The notes under the pieces: model-generated | What the model saw: the letters and a program-made list of their open reading frames with translations, nothing else | What the model was told of the DNA's origin: nothing | Database searches by the model: none | Part shown: positions 36,817-45,898 of the stretch, piece by piece | How the letters are laid out: each line of letters opens with the position of its first letter | Position numbering within the stretch: position 1 is the first letter of the stretch | NCBI RefSeq assembly: GCF_001766675.1 | Contig: NZ_MJLT01000003.1 | Location: 61,855 to 125,854, forward strand | Direction: 5' to 3' | Origin: Arthrobacter sp. SW1 | GTDB taxonomy: Bacteria > Actinomycetota > Actinomycetes > Actinomycetales > Micrococcaceae | Length of the DNA stretch: 64,000 bases | Program-made: the position numbers and the translations under genes

Positions 36817-37749
36817 TTAGTTCGCTCCCGAGAATTCTTTGTGCTTGGTGATGATCCAGCGCGCCACCATGTTCACGGCCAGGGTGATGACGAACAGCAC
36901 CAGGCCCGCAGCGATCAGGGTGTTGACCTTGAGGCCGCTGGCTTCGGGGAAGTTCAGCGCGATCTCGGCGGCGATGGTCTGGTTGCCGCTCTGGATGAGG
37001 CTGGCGGTCAGTACGCCGGAGGAGAGCACCAGGGCCACGGCCATGGTCTCGCCGAGCGCGCGGCCCAGGCCCAGCATGACGGCGCTGATGATGCCGGGGC
37101 GGCCGAAGGGCAGCACGGCCATCTTGATCATTTCCCAGCGCGTGGCTCCCAGGGCAAGCGCGGCTTCCTCATGCAGCTTGGGGGTCTGCAGGAAGATTTC
37201 GCGGCTCAGGGAGGTGATGATGGGCAGCACCATGACGGACAGCACGATGCCGGCGGTCAGGATGGTCTTGCCGGTGGCGGAGGCGGGGCCCTGGAAGATC
37301 GGCAGCCAGCCCATGTTGTCCGCCAGCCAGTCGTAGGCCGGGGCGATTTCCTTTGCCAGGAACGCCGCGCCCCAGGCGCCGTACACCACGGAAGGGATGG
37401 CGGCGAGGAGGTCGATCACGTAGCCCAGGCCGGAGGCGAGCCGGCGCGGAGCGTAGTGCGAGATGAACAGGGCCACGCCAATGGCCACGGGGGTGGCGAT
37501 CACGAGGGCGATCAGGGCAGCGATCAGGGTGCCCAGGACGATCGGCCAGATGTAGGCGAAGAAGCCCTGGCCGCCCTGGATGTCGGCGGCCGGGGCCACG
37601 AAGGCCGGGATGGCCTGGACAACCAGGAAGAGTGCGACGCCGAACAGGACGGCGAGGATGAGGCATCCCGCGGTCAGTGCGGCTCCGGAGAAGACCTTGT
37701 CCCCGGCGCGCCCGGCGCCTTGGGAAGTGGTCAGGGAGTTGGTGGTCAC
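36817..37749 (-). CDS. pstC: Phosphate ABC transporter permease PstC
   Basis: 310 residues from the GTG at 37749, which has GAAGG 5 bases upstream; an ATG at 37764 would add MLKVD. Six helices, LAAIPSVVYGAWGAAFLA, and the EAA loop EEAALALGATRWEMIKMAVLPFG. It pairs with PstA to form the phosphate channel. It is separated from pstS by a hairpin-rich gap. Confidence 0.95.
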   Translation of the reverse strand: MTTNSLTTSQGAGRAGDKVFSGAALTAGCLILAVLFGVALFLVVQAIPAFVAPAADIQGGQGFFAYIWPIVLGTLIAALIALVIATPVAIGVALFISHYAPRRLASGLGYVIDLLAAIPSVVYGAWGAAFLAKEIAPAYDWLADNMGWLPIFQGPASATGKTILTAGIVLSVMVLPIITSLSREIFLQTPKLHEEAALALGATRWEMIKMAVLPFGRPGIISAVMLGLGRALGETMAVALVLSSGVLTASLIQSGNQTIAAEIALNFPEASGLKVNTLIAAGLVLFVITLAVNMVARWIITKHKEFSGAN

Positions 37750-37773
37750 GTCTACCTTCAACATCGGTACGGA

Positions 37774-37877
37774 AAATGGCCAAGTTCCCTGCCCCGCCCC
37801 GGGCTTGTGGCCCTTTCAAACGGCGGGACAGGGAACTTCGGTGTTCCCTGGCTGCCGGCGCCGTGGCGCCGGCAGCC
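37774..37877 (-). terminator. Two hairpins between pstS and pstC (attenuator-like)
   Basis: GGCTGCCGGCGCC / GGCGCCGGCAGCC (37850-37877) begins 10 bases past the pstS stop. A second stem, AAGTTCCCTG-x-CCCGCC with GGCGGG-x-CAGGGAACTT (37782-37838), is followed on the minus strand by GGCCATTTT. Partial termination here would explain the excess of binding protein over permease. Confidence 0.7.
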
Positions 37878-37887
37878 CCAGGGGTCC

Positions 37888-39006
37888 TTAGGACTTGGCC
37901 TTGATGGACTCGATGGCAGCCTTGGCCTTGTCCTGCAGCGCCTTGGAGAGCGGGGCGGACTTGGCGGCGTCGGCAGCGGTCTTCTGGCCCTCTTCGGACA
38001 CGACGTAGTTCTCGAAGGCCTTGACGAGGTCGGCGGTTTCCTTCTTGTCGTAGGTGGTGCAGACGACGTGGTAGGAAACGAGGACCACCGGGTAAGCGCC
38101 GGCTTCAGTGGTCTTGCGGTCCAGCTTGAGTGCGAAGTCGTTGGCAGCGCGGCCTTCGACCGGCTTGCTGACCTCGACGGCCTTGGCAGCGGCCTCCGGG
38201 GAAATCTTCACGAACTCGTTGCCGACCTTGACCTGGGCAACGCCGAGCTTGCCGGAAACGGCGGAGTCGTCAGCGTAGGTCACGGCGCCGGGGGTGTCGG
38301 TGACGGTCTTGACGACGCCGGAAGTGCCCTTGGCGTTTTCGCCCTTCAGGGATGCCGGCCACACGCCGTCGGCCTCGTCGGTCCAGACGTCGGCAGCGGT
38401 GGCGGCCAGGTACTCAGTGAAGTTCTTGGTGGTACCGGAGTCATCGGAGCGGTTGACCGGGGTGACCTTGAGGTCCGGGAGCTTGACGTCCGGGTTCAGG
38501 GCGGCGATTGCGGGGTCGTTCCACTTGGCGATCTGGCCGCGGAAGATCTTGGCGATCGTGGCGGAATCCAGCTTCAGCTCGGTGATGTCGGGCAGGTTGA
38601 AGGCCACGGCGATCGGGGAGATGTAGACCGGGATGTTGATGGCGCCGTCAGGACCGCACACCTTCTTGGAGTCGGCGAGCTCCGCGTCCTTCAGGTAGGC
38701 GTCGGAGCCGGCGAACTGGGCCGAGCCGTCGATGATGGCCTTGCGGCCCGCGCCGGAGCCGTCCGGGGAGTACTGCACGGTGGCGCCGCTGTTGGCGGCG
38801 GCGAAGCCGGACTTCCAGGCGTCCATGGCCGCGCCCTGCGCGGAGGAGCCGATGCCGGTAAGGGTGCCGGTGACCTTGGCGCCGCCGGCGGACGGGGCGG
38901 CGGTGTTGGTGCCGGCCGGGTTGTCAGAACCGCAAGCGGTGAGCGCCAGGGCGCCGGCTGCGATGACCGCGAGTGCCGCGTTGCGGCCGAAGCGAGTTGC
39001 CTTCAC
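37888..39006 (-). CDS. pstS: Phosphate-binding lipoprotein PstS
   Basis: 372 residues from a GTG at 39006 preceded by AAGGGG. Signal peptide with lipobox LTAC (residues about 21-24) and a short linker; the phosphate pocket segments are GTLTGIGSSAQGAAMDAW, YSPDGSGAGRKAIIDG and RSDDSGTTKNFTEYL. A PHO box (39129-39150) lies about 120 bases upstream. First gene of the pst operon. Confidence 0.97.
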   Translation of the reverse strand: MKATRFGRNAALAVIAAGALALTACGSDNPAGTNTAAPSAGGAKVTGTLTGIGSSAQGAAMDAWKSGFAAANSGATVQYSPDGSGAGRKAIIDGSAQFAGSDAYLKDAELADSKKVCGPDGAINIPVYISPIAVAFNLPDITELKLDSATIAKIFRGQIAKWNDPAIAALNPDVKLPDLKVTPVNRSDDSGTTKNFTEYLAATAADVWTDEADGVWPASLKGENAKGTSGVVKTVTDTPGAVTYADDSAVSGKLGVAQVKVGNEFVKISPEAAAKAVEVSKPVEGRAANDFALKLDRKTTEAGAYPVVLVSYHVVCTTYDKKETADLVKAFENYVVSEEGQKTAADAAKSAPLSKALQDKAKAAIESIKAKS

Positions 39007-39128
39007 TTTGATGTACCCCTTCCAGGGATTCTCAGATGCGTGCCGAGGAGATTTTCGGCCGTTGGGAGATTCGTACTCGTTTTGTACCTTGATCGACGGT
39101 AAGAGCCTCAAGTAAAGGGATCGGCCGT

Positions 39129-39150
39129 TAAAGGTGAACGGAAGGTGAAC
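39129..39150 (-). promoter_or_regulatory. PHO box (PhoP-binding direct repeat)
   Basis: On the minus strand GTTCACCTTCC (39140-39150) is followed directly by GTTCACCTTTA (39129-39139): two 11-base units matching the actinobacterial PhoP site consensus of tandem GTTCACC repeats. It lies between pstS and the divergent FUSC gene. Confidence 0.85.
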
Positions 39151-39218
39151 GGAAGCAGGCCATTCGTTGACAAATCCAGCGCCGCCCTTGCGCCCGGATG
39201 CCTGCATAGACTTGAGGC

Positions 39219-40346
39219 ATGGATGCCCGGCCCGGACTCTCAGCCACCTCGAAATTCCTTCGGGGCAGGCTGCGCACCGGAATGGCCCGCACCCGGAAAT
39301 CGGTGGTCCCGGCCGTCCAGATGACCATCTGCGCCGTGGGCGCCTACGCCTTCGCCGAGCACATCCTCGGCCACACCGGCCCGCTTTTCGCCGCCACGTC
39401 GTCGCTGATCGCGCTGGGTTTCTCCCGCGACCCGCGGCTTCGCCGGGTCATGGAGGTGGGCCTCGGCTGCACCCTGGGCATCGTGGTGGGCGATCTGCTG
39501 GTGCACTGGCTCGGCTCCGGGGTGTGGCAGGCCGCCGTCGTCCTCCTCTTCTCGATCCTGCTGGCCCGCTTCCTGGACAGCGGCACTATCTTCACCACCC
39601 AGCTGGGCCTGCAGTCGCTGCTGGTGGTCCTGCTCCCGGCCCCGCCGGGAGGGCCGTTCACCCGCAGCCTGGATGCCGTCGTCGGGGGCGTCTTCGCGCT
39701 GCTGGTCACCGTGCTGATGCCGAAGGATCCGCGGCTTGAGCCGCGGCAGGACGTGCGGAAACTGCTCCATGAGCTGGCGGAGGTGTTGCGCGAATGCGCG
39801 GACGCCATGATCGACAGCGATTCCACGCTCGCCTGGCACGCGCTGGTCCGCGGCCGCAACTGCCAACCGCTGGTGGACCGGATGCGCCAGTCGCTGCTGG
39901 CCGCGGGCGAGGTGGCCACCCTGGCCCCCGCCTACCGCAAGCACCGCGACGAGTTGAACGCGATGGAGACCTCGCTGGATTCCATCGACCTCGCCTTGCG
40001 CAACAGCCGCGTTTTCGCGCGCCGGCTCACCAGTGCCATCAACCACGCCGCGCTTTCGGACGAGGCGATCGACAGCATTTCGGAGGTGCTCCGGGACACC
40101 GCGTCCGCGGTCGACGAACTCTCGCTGGGCCTTGCGGAAGTGCACGACGGCGCCCGCCGCACCCACCTGCGCGTCGCCCGGCAGGACCTTTCCGACGTGG
40201 CCGCCCGCCTGCACCCGAAGATGCTCAATGTGCAGAAGCTTGAGGGCGAAACGGTGGTGATGCTGTTCCGGCCGCTCATGGTGGACCTCCTGGAGGCCGC
40301 CGGCATGGAACCCGGAGAAGCCCGGGACGCCCTGCCGCCCTTGTAA
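39219..40346 (+). CDS. FUSC/aromatic-acid-exporter family membrane protein
   Basis: 375 residues. About six helices in residues 28-165 (VQMTICAVGAYAFAEHILG, TSSLIALGFSRDPRLRR, LGCTLGIVVGDLLVHWLG), then a cytoplasmic helical domain of about 200 residues. It belongs to the fusaric-acid-resistance/ArAE superfamily. The ATG at 39219 sits close to the PHO box, which might also influence it. Substrate unknown. Confidence 0.85.
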   Translation: MDARPGLSATSKFLRGRLRTGMARTRKSVVPAVQMTICAVGAYAFAEHILGHTGPLFAATSSLIALGFSRDPRLRRVMEVGLGCTLGIVVGDLLVHWLGSGVWQAAVVLLFSILLARFLDSGTIFTTQLGLQSLLVVLLPAPPGGPFTRSLDAVVGGVFALLVTVLMPKDPRLEPRQDVRKLLHELAEVLRECADAMIDSDSTLAWHALVRGRNCQPLVDRMRQSLLAAGEVATLAPAYRKHRDELNAMETSLDSIDLALRNSRVFARRLTSAINHAALSDEAIDSISEVLRDTASAVDELSLGLAEVHDGARRTHLRVARQDLSDVAARLHPKMLNVQKLEGETVVMLFRPLMVDLLEAAGMEPGEARDALPPL

Positions 40347-40384
40347 CGGCTTTACTGTCATGGCCCTCAACTAGCCTTGTACGC

Positions 40385-41758
40385 ATGGCTACCAAGACTT
40401 CCCGCGCCTCCAAGGCTCCCGCGTTCAAATGCGCCGAATGCGGCTGGACCACCGTCAAGTGGGTGGGCCGCTGCGGCGAGTGCCAGGCGTGGGGAACCGT
40501 TGAGGAGGCCGGCGCCACCGTAGCGCGTACGACGGCGGCCGCCACCGTTCTGGAGCCGGCGCGCCGGATTGCCGAGGTGGACGGGACGACGGCGGCGTTC
40601 CTGCCTACCGGCGTCGACGAACTGGACCGGGTGCTCGGCGGAGGCCTGGTTCCCGGTGCGGTGATCCTCCTGGCCGGGGAGCCCGGCGTCGGGAAATCCA
40701 CCCTGCTGCTGGATGTCGCGGCGAAATTCGCGCGCACGGGGCAGGACGTCCTGTACGTCACGGGCGAGGAATCCGCCGCCCAGGTGAAGCTGCGTGCCGA
40801 ACGGATCAGCGCCATCGCGGACACGTTGTACCTGTCGGCCGAAACGGACCTCGGCCAGGCCCTGGGGCAGGTGGAAAAGCTCGAACCCAAACTGCTGATC
40901 GTGGACTCCGTGCAGACGCTCAGCAGCGCCGAGGTGGAAGGCAGCGCCGGGGGTGTCTCGCAGGTCCGCGAGGTCGCCGCGTCCATCATCGCCGCCGCCA
41001 AGCGCCGCAACATGACCACGCTCCTCGTGGGCCACGTAACCAAGGACGGTTCCATCGCGGGCCCGCGGCTGTTGGAACACCTGGTGGATGTGGTGTGCCA
41101 GTTCGAAGGCGAGCGCCATTCCCGCCTGCGCCTGCTGCGTGCCGTCAAGAACCGCTACGGCGCCACGGATGACGTCGGCTGCTTCGACCTCAACGAGGCC
41201 GGCATCGAAGGCCTTGCCGATCCCAGCGGGCTCTTCGTCTCCCGCACCCGCGAGCCCGTCTCGGGAACGTGCATCACCGTCACCATGGAGGGCCGGCGGC
41301 CGTTGCTGGCCGAGGTGCAGTCGCTCCTGGCCGAAAGCGCCAATTCCCAGCCGCGGCGTGCCACCAGCGGCCTGGACAGCTCCCGGGTTTCGATGCTCCT
41401 GGCTGTGCTGCAGCAGCGGGCGGGTTGCATCCTGCACAAGGACGATTCCTACGTGGCCACCGTGGGCGGCGTGAAGCTCAGCGAACCGGCCACGGACCTC
41501 GCCGTCGCACTGGCCGTGGCCTCGGCCAAGTCCCGGAAGGCCCTGCCACAGCGGCTCATCGCCTTCGGCGAGGTGGGCCTGGCCGGCGAAGTGCGCCCCG
41601 TTCCCGGCATCAACCAGCGCATCCACGAAGCCCAGCGCCTTGGCTTCACGCACGCCGTGGTCCCGGCCAGCCCCAACGGGCCCGGACCGGTCCCGGAAGG
41701 CTTCTCCGTGCGGGAGGTGGCCCATGTGGCCGAGGCCTTGGAGCTGCTGATCGGCTGA
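40385..41758 (+). CDS. radA: DNA repair protein RadA
   Basis: 457 residues. C4 zinc finger CAECGWTTVKWVGRCGEC (about 16-33), Walker A GEPGVGKSTL (about 98-107), Walker B LLIVDS, the RadA-specific KNRYG (about 255-259), and a C-terminal Lon-protease-like domain (GEVGLAGEVRPVPGINQR). RadA promotes branch migration in recombination. Located two genes upstream of disA, a common pairing. Confidence 0.98.
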   Translation: MATKTSRASKAPAFKCAECGWTTVKWVGRCGECQAWGTVEEAGATVARTTAAATVLEPARRIAEVDGTTAAFLPTGVDELDRVLGGGLVPGAVILLAGEPGVGKSTLLLDVAAKFARTGQDVLYVTGEESAAQVKLRAERISAIADTLYLSAETDLGQALGQVEKLEPKLLIVDSVQTLSSAEVEGSAGGVSQVREVAASIIAAAKRRNMTTLLVGHVTKDGSIAGPRLLEHLVDVVCQFEGERHSRLRLLRAVKNRYGATDDVGCFDLNEAGIEGLADPSGLFVSRTREPVSGTCITVTMEGRRPLLAEVQSLLAESANSQPRRATSGLDSSRVSMLLAVLQQRAGCILHKDDSYVATVGGVKLSEPATDLAVALAVASAKSRKALPQRLIAFGEVGLAGEVRPVPGINQRIHEAQRLGFTHAVVPASPNGPGPVPEGFSVREVAHVAEALELLIG

Positions 41759-41824
41759 GACCGGTGCGAGAGGGCGCCGGGGTGTCGCCCGGCGGCGGCA
41801 AGCCCGGTAGGCGAGAGTAAGGGC

Positions 41825-42448
41825 ATGACCAAAAGAACAGTGCTTATTGGGGGACGCTTCTTCTTCGGCCTGCTGACGCTGGTGGCTGTTGGAACGCAGC
41901 TGGGCGTGCACATCAGCTTGAGTTACGACGTCGGGAACTTCTTCAGCTACTTCACCAACCTGTCCAACCTCTTCGCCGCCGTCGTGCTGCTGGTCAGCGG
42001 CTACCGCCTGCTCATCCGCAAACAGCCCACCGAGCTGGATGAAACCGCCCGCGGAACGGCCACCATCGCCATGGCCATCGTGGGCATCGTCTTCGGTGCC
42101 CTGCTCACCGGCCAGGACCTCGGCTCGATGGTTCCGTGGGTGAACTTCGTGGTGCACTACCTGATCCCCGTGGTGATGGTGGCGGACTGGCTCTTCCAGC
42201 CCCCGCGCACCACCATGACCGTCCGGCACCTTTGGTACTGGCTGGTGTACCCGATCGCCTACCTCGCCTACAGCCTCATCCGCGGCGCGATCGTGGACTG
42301 GTACCCGTACTGGTTCATTGACCCCGCGCGTGCCGGAGGCTGGGGCGGCGTGGCGCTCTTCGCCGTCGGGATTGCCGCCGGCTTCCTGCTGGTCAGCTTC
42401 GCGATGCTCCGCCTCGGCAACAAACTCAAGCGCCAGGCGGACTACTAG
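41825..42448 (+). CDS. Pr6Pr family membrane protein
   Basis: 207 residues with six helices. Family features: FFSYFTNLSNLFAAVVLL, HYLIPVVMVADWLFQPP, YWLVYPIAYLAYSLIRG and DWYPYWFIDP. Function unknown; related proteins occur across actinobacteria and FAR-17-type families. ATG at 41825; upstream GAGAGTAAGGGC provides the ribosome site. Confidence 0.8.
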   Translation: MTKRTVLIGGRFFFGLLTLVAVGTQLGVHISLSYDVGNFFSYFTNLSNLFAAVVLLVSGYRLLIRKQPTELDETARGTATIAMAIVGIVFGALLTGQDLGSMVPWVNFVVHYLIPVVMVADWLFQPPRTTMTVRHLWYWLVYPIAYLAYSLIRGAIVDWYPYWFIDPARAGGWGGVALFAVGIAAGFLLVSFAMLRLGNKLKRQADY

Positions 42449-42471
42449 GAACAGATCCCCCTGCACCACCA

Positions 42472-42507
42472 AAACGGCTCCCCGCGGCAGGTCCCGGGGA
42501 GCCGTTT
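42472..42507 (+). terminator. Intrinsic terminator between Pr6Pr and disA
   Basis: Perfect 13-bp stem AAACGGCTCCCCG / CGGGGAGCCGTTT with a 10-base loop. Confidence 0.85.
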
Positions 42508-42693
42508 GCGCACCCATCCGGGCCAAGGAGAAATGAGCCACTTTGAGGCTTGCCTGTGCGGTTAATGGTCCTGCGAGGATCTATCATGGTGCTTGCCACT
42601 GCCGGGGCACTTTGCTGAACACTTTCCTGAACACCGCCGGCATTGATGCCGGCCCGGTCGCGGGCCCTTTGCCCACCTTCGAAGGGAAGACGC

Positions 42694-43770
42694 ATGGCCC
42701 GCAGTCCCGAGGAATCGCTCAAGGCGACCCTGGCGAGAGTTGCCCCCGGCACCGCATTGCGGGACGGCCTTGAGCGGATCCTGCGCGGACGCACCGGTGC
42801 CCTGATCGTCCTCGGCTCGGACCGCACCATCGATTCCATCTGTTCGGGCGGCTTCGAAATCGGCATCGAATTCTCCCCCACCCGGCTCCGCGAACTGGCC
42901 AAGATGGACGGCGCGATCGTCTGCGACAAGGACGCCAGCAACATCGTCCGCGCGGCCGTGCAACTGGTCCCCGATTCCAGCATCGAAACCCAGGAATCCG
43001 GCACCCGCCACCGCACCGCCGAGCGCGTCGCCATCCAGACCGGCGTTCCGGTCATCTCGGTCAGCCAGTCCATGCAGATCATCGCCCTCTATGTGAACGG
43101 CCTGCGGCATGTGCTCGAAGGCTCGGAAAAGGTGCTGGCCCGCGCCAACCAGGCCCTCGCCACGCTCGAGCGCTACAGCGCGCGCCTGGACCAGGTCACC
43201 AGCTCGCTTTCGGCACTGGAAATCGAGGCGATGGTCACCGTGCGGGACGTCGCCGTCACCCTGCAGCGCCAGGAAATGGTCCGCCGCATTGCCGAGGAAA
43301 TCGCCCAGTACGTGCTCGAACTCGGTGAGGACGGCCGCCTGTTGTCGCTGCAGCTCGAAGAGCTCACCATGGGCCGCGGCCCCGGCAGCGACGTCATCAT
43401 CCGCGACTACGCGGGCGCCAACGCCTCGCCCGAGGACATCGACGCCGCCGTCCAGGCGCTCATGGACCTCGGCCCCACTGAGCTGATCGATCTCAGCCGG
43501 ATTGCGGGGATCATCGGCCATGCGGGCGGCATGGACGTGCTCGACGCCGGCGTGCAGCCGCGCGGTTACCGTCTGCTGGCGGGGCTCAAGTCAGTCCCCA
43601 AGGCCGTGGCGGACCGCTTGGTGGATCATTTCGACGGCTTGCAGAACCTGATGGCCGCCACCATCGAAGACCTCATGACGGTCGATGGCATCGGCGACCA
43701 GCGTGCCCGTGTTGTCCGCGAAGGCCTCAGCCGCATGGCCGAAGCCAGCCTCCTGGACCGCTTCCTGTAG
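42694..43770 (+). CDS. disA: DNA-integrity scanning diadenylate cyclase DisA
   Basis: 358 residues. DAC domain (about 1-145) with MDGAIVCD (DGA motif) and GTRHRTAERVAIQT (RHR motif) for c-di-AMP synthesis from two ATP. A long helical spine follows (LATLERYSARLDQVTSSLSA), and the C-terminal HhH DNA-binding domain has TVDGIGDQRARVVREGL. The start at 42694 follows GAAGGGAAG; the longer frame is not family sequence. Confidence 0.97.
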   Translation: MARSPEESLKATLARVAPGTALRDGLERILRGRTGALIVLGSDRTIDSICSGGFEIGIEFSPTRLRELAKMDGAIVCDKDASNIVRAAVQLVPDSSIETQESGTRHRTAERVAIQTGVPVISVSQSMQIIALYVNGLRHVLEGSEKVLARANQALATLERYSARLDQVTSSLSALEIEAMVTVRDVAVTLQRQEMVRRIAEEIAQYVLELGEDGRLLSLQLEELTMGRGPGSDVIIRDYAGANASPEDIDAAVQALMDLGPTELIDLSRIAGIIGHAGGMDVLDAGVQPRGYRLLAGLKSVPKAVADRLVDHFDGLQNLMAATIEDLMTVDGIGDQRARVVREGLSRMAEASLLDRFL

Positions 43771-43794
43771 AGCCAGTCCTGTCGCAGGATCCGC

Positions 43795-44562
43795 TCAGCG
43801 GAGCTGGAAGACCGCCTTCGGGCTGACCTTGTTGCCCAACGACGCCGTAAAGACGTACGTACCGTTGCCGGGTTTCGCGTTCACCACATTGCAGCCTTCC
43901 ACGGTCCTGTTGCGCTGCCACACGAAGTTGGCGGTTTCGCTCTTGCCCGGCGCGATGGTCTTCACCAAATCCTCGCTCTTGGCCTGGCAGTCCCGCGAGG
44001 AGAAGATCCGGTCCGGGCCGCTCATCACCAGGAATTCCATCTGCGAAGTGCCCACGTTGACCTGGCACGGCGTGGTTCCGCCGTTGCTGACCTTCAAACC
44101 GAGGACGGGGTTCTGGCCGGCGGCGTAGGAGGGCTTGTCCGTGCTGGCGGTGACGGTCACCAGGTTCAGGTCGCACACGGGAGACGCCTTGGTCGAGGGG
44201 CTTGCTGTGCCCGAGGCCCCCGGCGCGGGGGTTTGGCCCCCCTGCGGTTGCTGGGTGTTGGCAGGCTGTGCCGCCGGTTCCGCCGCGCCGGAAAACGACG
44301 AGACGATCGCCACGACTCCGGCCGCCATGAGTCCCAGCACCAGCAGCAACGCGACAGAAACAACCAGCCGGCGACGGCGGTAGACGGCGGGGCTGGGCTT
44401 GCGGCGGCCAGTGCGTGTGGAGCTGGAGCGCGGGGTACTTGGGCGTGGGGCGGACGGGCGCGGCTTCGCACCACTCTTGGGGCGACCCGCGGCCGTGGTC
44501 CGGGCGCCCGTGCCTGACGTGCGCGTTCCGCGCGCGTTCGACTGACTGCCCTTGGTGACCAT
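43795..44562 (-). CDS. Membrane-anchored protein with disordered cytoplasmic N-terminus, function unknown
   Basis: 255 residues. Residues 1-65 are basic and disordered (Arg/Ser/Thr/Pro); one helix RRLVVSVALLLVLGLMAAG near 65-85; a linker rich in Gln, Pro, Gly and Thr; then a beta-sandwich-like extracellular domain of about 125 residues with three Cys, DKPSYAAGQNPVLGLKVSNGG and APGKSETANFVWQ. The last part resembles DUF4232-like or intracellular-inhibitor folds only loosely. Convergent with disA. Confidence 0.7.
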   Translation of the reverse strand: MVTKGSQSNARGTRTSGTGARTTAAGRPKSGAKPRPSAPRPSTPRSSSTRTGRRKPSPAVYRRRRLVVSVALLLVLGLMAAGVVAIVSSFSGAAEPAAQPANTQQPQGGQTPAPGASGTASPSTKASPVCDLNLVTVTASTDKPSYAAGQNPVLGLKVSNGGTTPCQVNVGTSQMEFLVMSGPDRIFSSRDCQAKSEDLVKTIAPGKSETANFVWQRNRTVEGCNVVNAKPGNGTYVFTASLGNKVSPKAVFQLR

Positions 44563-44684
44563 ATGACTAGGCTAGGCAACACCCGCCCCGGATGCCGCCT
44601 CACCACGCCGCCTGGGCCACGCCCGCAGGTATGAGCTCGCTCATGCGCGACGCCGCCAACAGCCCGCACGGCCCCGGTCGTTCG

Positions 44685-44735
44685 TCCTGCAGATCAGGTG
44701 GCTTTGCGGGCCTCAAACCCGCGTGATCTGCAGGA
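44685..44735. repeat. Hairpin repeat, copy 1 (before the endonuclease-like gene)
   Basis: TCCTGCAGATCA (44685-44696) pairs with TGATCTGCAGGA (44724-44735), with an inner GCGGG-CCTCAAA-CCCGC hairpin. Most of its length is identical to 45753-45803, in the same orientation. Confidence 0.85.
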
Positions 44736-44806
44736 TCAATCGCGGACTGGCTGCTTGCCCTGTGGATAACCCCACAAGGCACGCGAGTTTCCGTGAAGCT
44801 TGTGAT

Positions 44807-45748
44807 GTGAACAAGGCCAGACCGTTGCCGCCCCATCTTGCTGCGGTTTCTTTCACGCTCCAAGAGGGCCTCGCTGCAGGGCAGTCCCGTAGCAGGCTCA
44901 AGGCCAAAGACCTTCGGAGCCCGAGCCGCGGCATCAGGGTGCCGGTCGGCGTCGCGCAAACCCTGGCCGAACGGGTGCGCCCATACCTGCTCCCGGAGGC
45001 AGGACTGTTCGCCAGCGATACCACCGCGGCCAGGCTCTTGGGAGTGCCTCTGCCTGCGGACTTGGAAGACGAAGCACGGCTGCACCTGAGTTCCCGCTCG
45101 GCTACGGCGCCGAGGCGAAAGCACGTTGTGGGGCACAGCAGGGTCCTTCGGGCCGATGAGGTGACGTGGCTGAACGGGATTCCCCTGACATCCCCGGCCA
45201 AGACCTGGCTGGACCTGGCAGCGGTCTTCGGCCTGGAAGACCTTGTTGTCGCCGGCGATTTCCTGGTCTGCACCCATGCGGAGCGCGGCTTCGGCAAAGC
45301 GGGACCGCCACTGGTTTCCCTGGAGGAGTTGGCGGCCTATCTTTCCCGGGCGCGGCGCGTTCCCGGGCTTTCGATGGCGCGCAAGGCCCTTCCTTTGCTA
45401 CGGGTAGGCGCTGACTCTCCGCAGGAAACCCGGCTCCGGCTTATGTTGCAGGCCGCACCGCAGTTGCCGCCGTTCCGGGTGGATTATCCCGTGTCTCAGG
45501 ATGATCACAGCTTTCCACGATGGGTGGACCTCGCCTGCCCGGAATTCCGGACGTGCGTTGAATACGAGGGCGCCCACCACCTCACGCCTGCCCGGCAGGT
45601 GGCCGACAAAGGCCGGGACACTTTCATGCTCGACTGCGGCTGGAACCAGGTAAAGATCTACGCGCGGGACATGGAGCTGGGCGCCGAATGGGTGGTTCCC
45701 CAAGTCGAAGCCGCGCTGCGGCGGGGAGGCTGGCAGGCGCCGTCGTGA
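44807..45748 (+). CDS. DUF559-like (Vsr/restriction-fold) protein of the AbiEi-associated actinobacterial family
   Basis: 313 residues from GTG 44807; an ATG at 44723 would overlap the hairpin repeat. The middle portion (residues about 60-130) has LASDTTAARLLGVPLP-like sequence FASDTTAARLLGVPLP and LTSPAKTWLDLAAVFGLEDL, as in proteins annotated with an AbiEi antitoxin domain. The C-terminus has a PD-(D/E)xK-like core, DLACPEFRTCVEYEGAHH then DKGRDTFMLDCGW, similar to Vsr-type nucleases. Biological role unknown; a defence or DNA-maintenance function is only a guess. It is flanked by two copies of one hairpin repeat. Confidence 0.7.
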   Translation: MNKARPLPPHLAAVSFTLQEGLAAGQSRSRLKAKDLRSPSRGIRVPVGVAQTLAERVRPYLLPEAGLFASDTTAARLLGVPLPADLEDEARLHLSSRSATAPRRKHVVGHSRVLRADEVTWLNGIPLTSPAKTWLDLAAVFGLEDLVVAGDFLVCTHAERGFGKAGPPLVSLEELAAYLSRARRVPGLSMARKALPLLRVGADSPQETRLRLMLQAAPQLPPFRVDYPVSQDDHSFPRWVDLACPEFRTCVEYEGAHHLTPARQVADKGRDTFMLDCGWNQVKIYARDMELGAEWVVPQVEAALRRGGWQAPS

Positions 45749-45752
45749 TCAA

Positions 45753-45803
45753 TCCTGCAGATCAGGCGGCTTTGCGGCCCTCAAACCCGCCTGATCTGCA
45801 GGA
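45753..45803. repeat. Hairpin repeat, copy 2 (after the endonuclease-like gene)
   Basis: Perfect 17-bp stem: 45753-45769 (TCCTGCAGATCAGGCGG) with 45787-45803. It begins 5 bases after the gene's stop codon and could also act as its 3' end. Same family and orientation as copy 1 at 44685. Confidence 0.85.
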
Positions 45804-45898
45804 CAAACACGGCCTCCAATCGTCTCAGCTACAGTGGAGGGCAGGAAACCGGCGGCCCGCGGCCCCGGGAGCAACGCAGCCGCAACAAGAGGGTCTCC

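Noticed and set aside
42533..42565. Ten-codon leader peptide (MSHFEACLCG) before disA
   Set aside because: AAGGAG lies only two bases before the ATG, too close for efficient initiation, and there is no attenuator structure after it.
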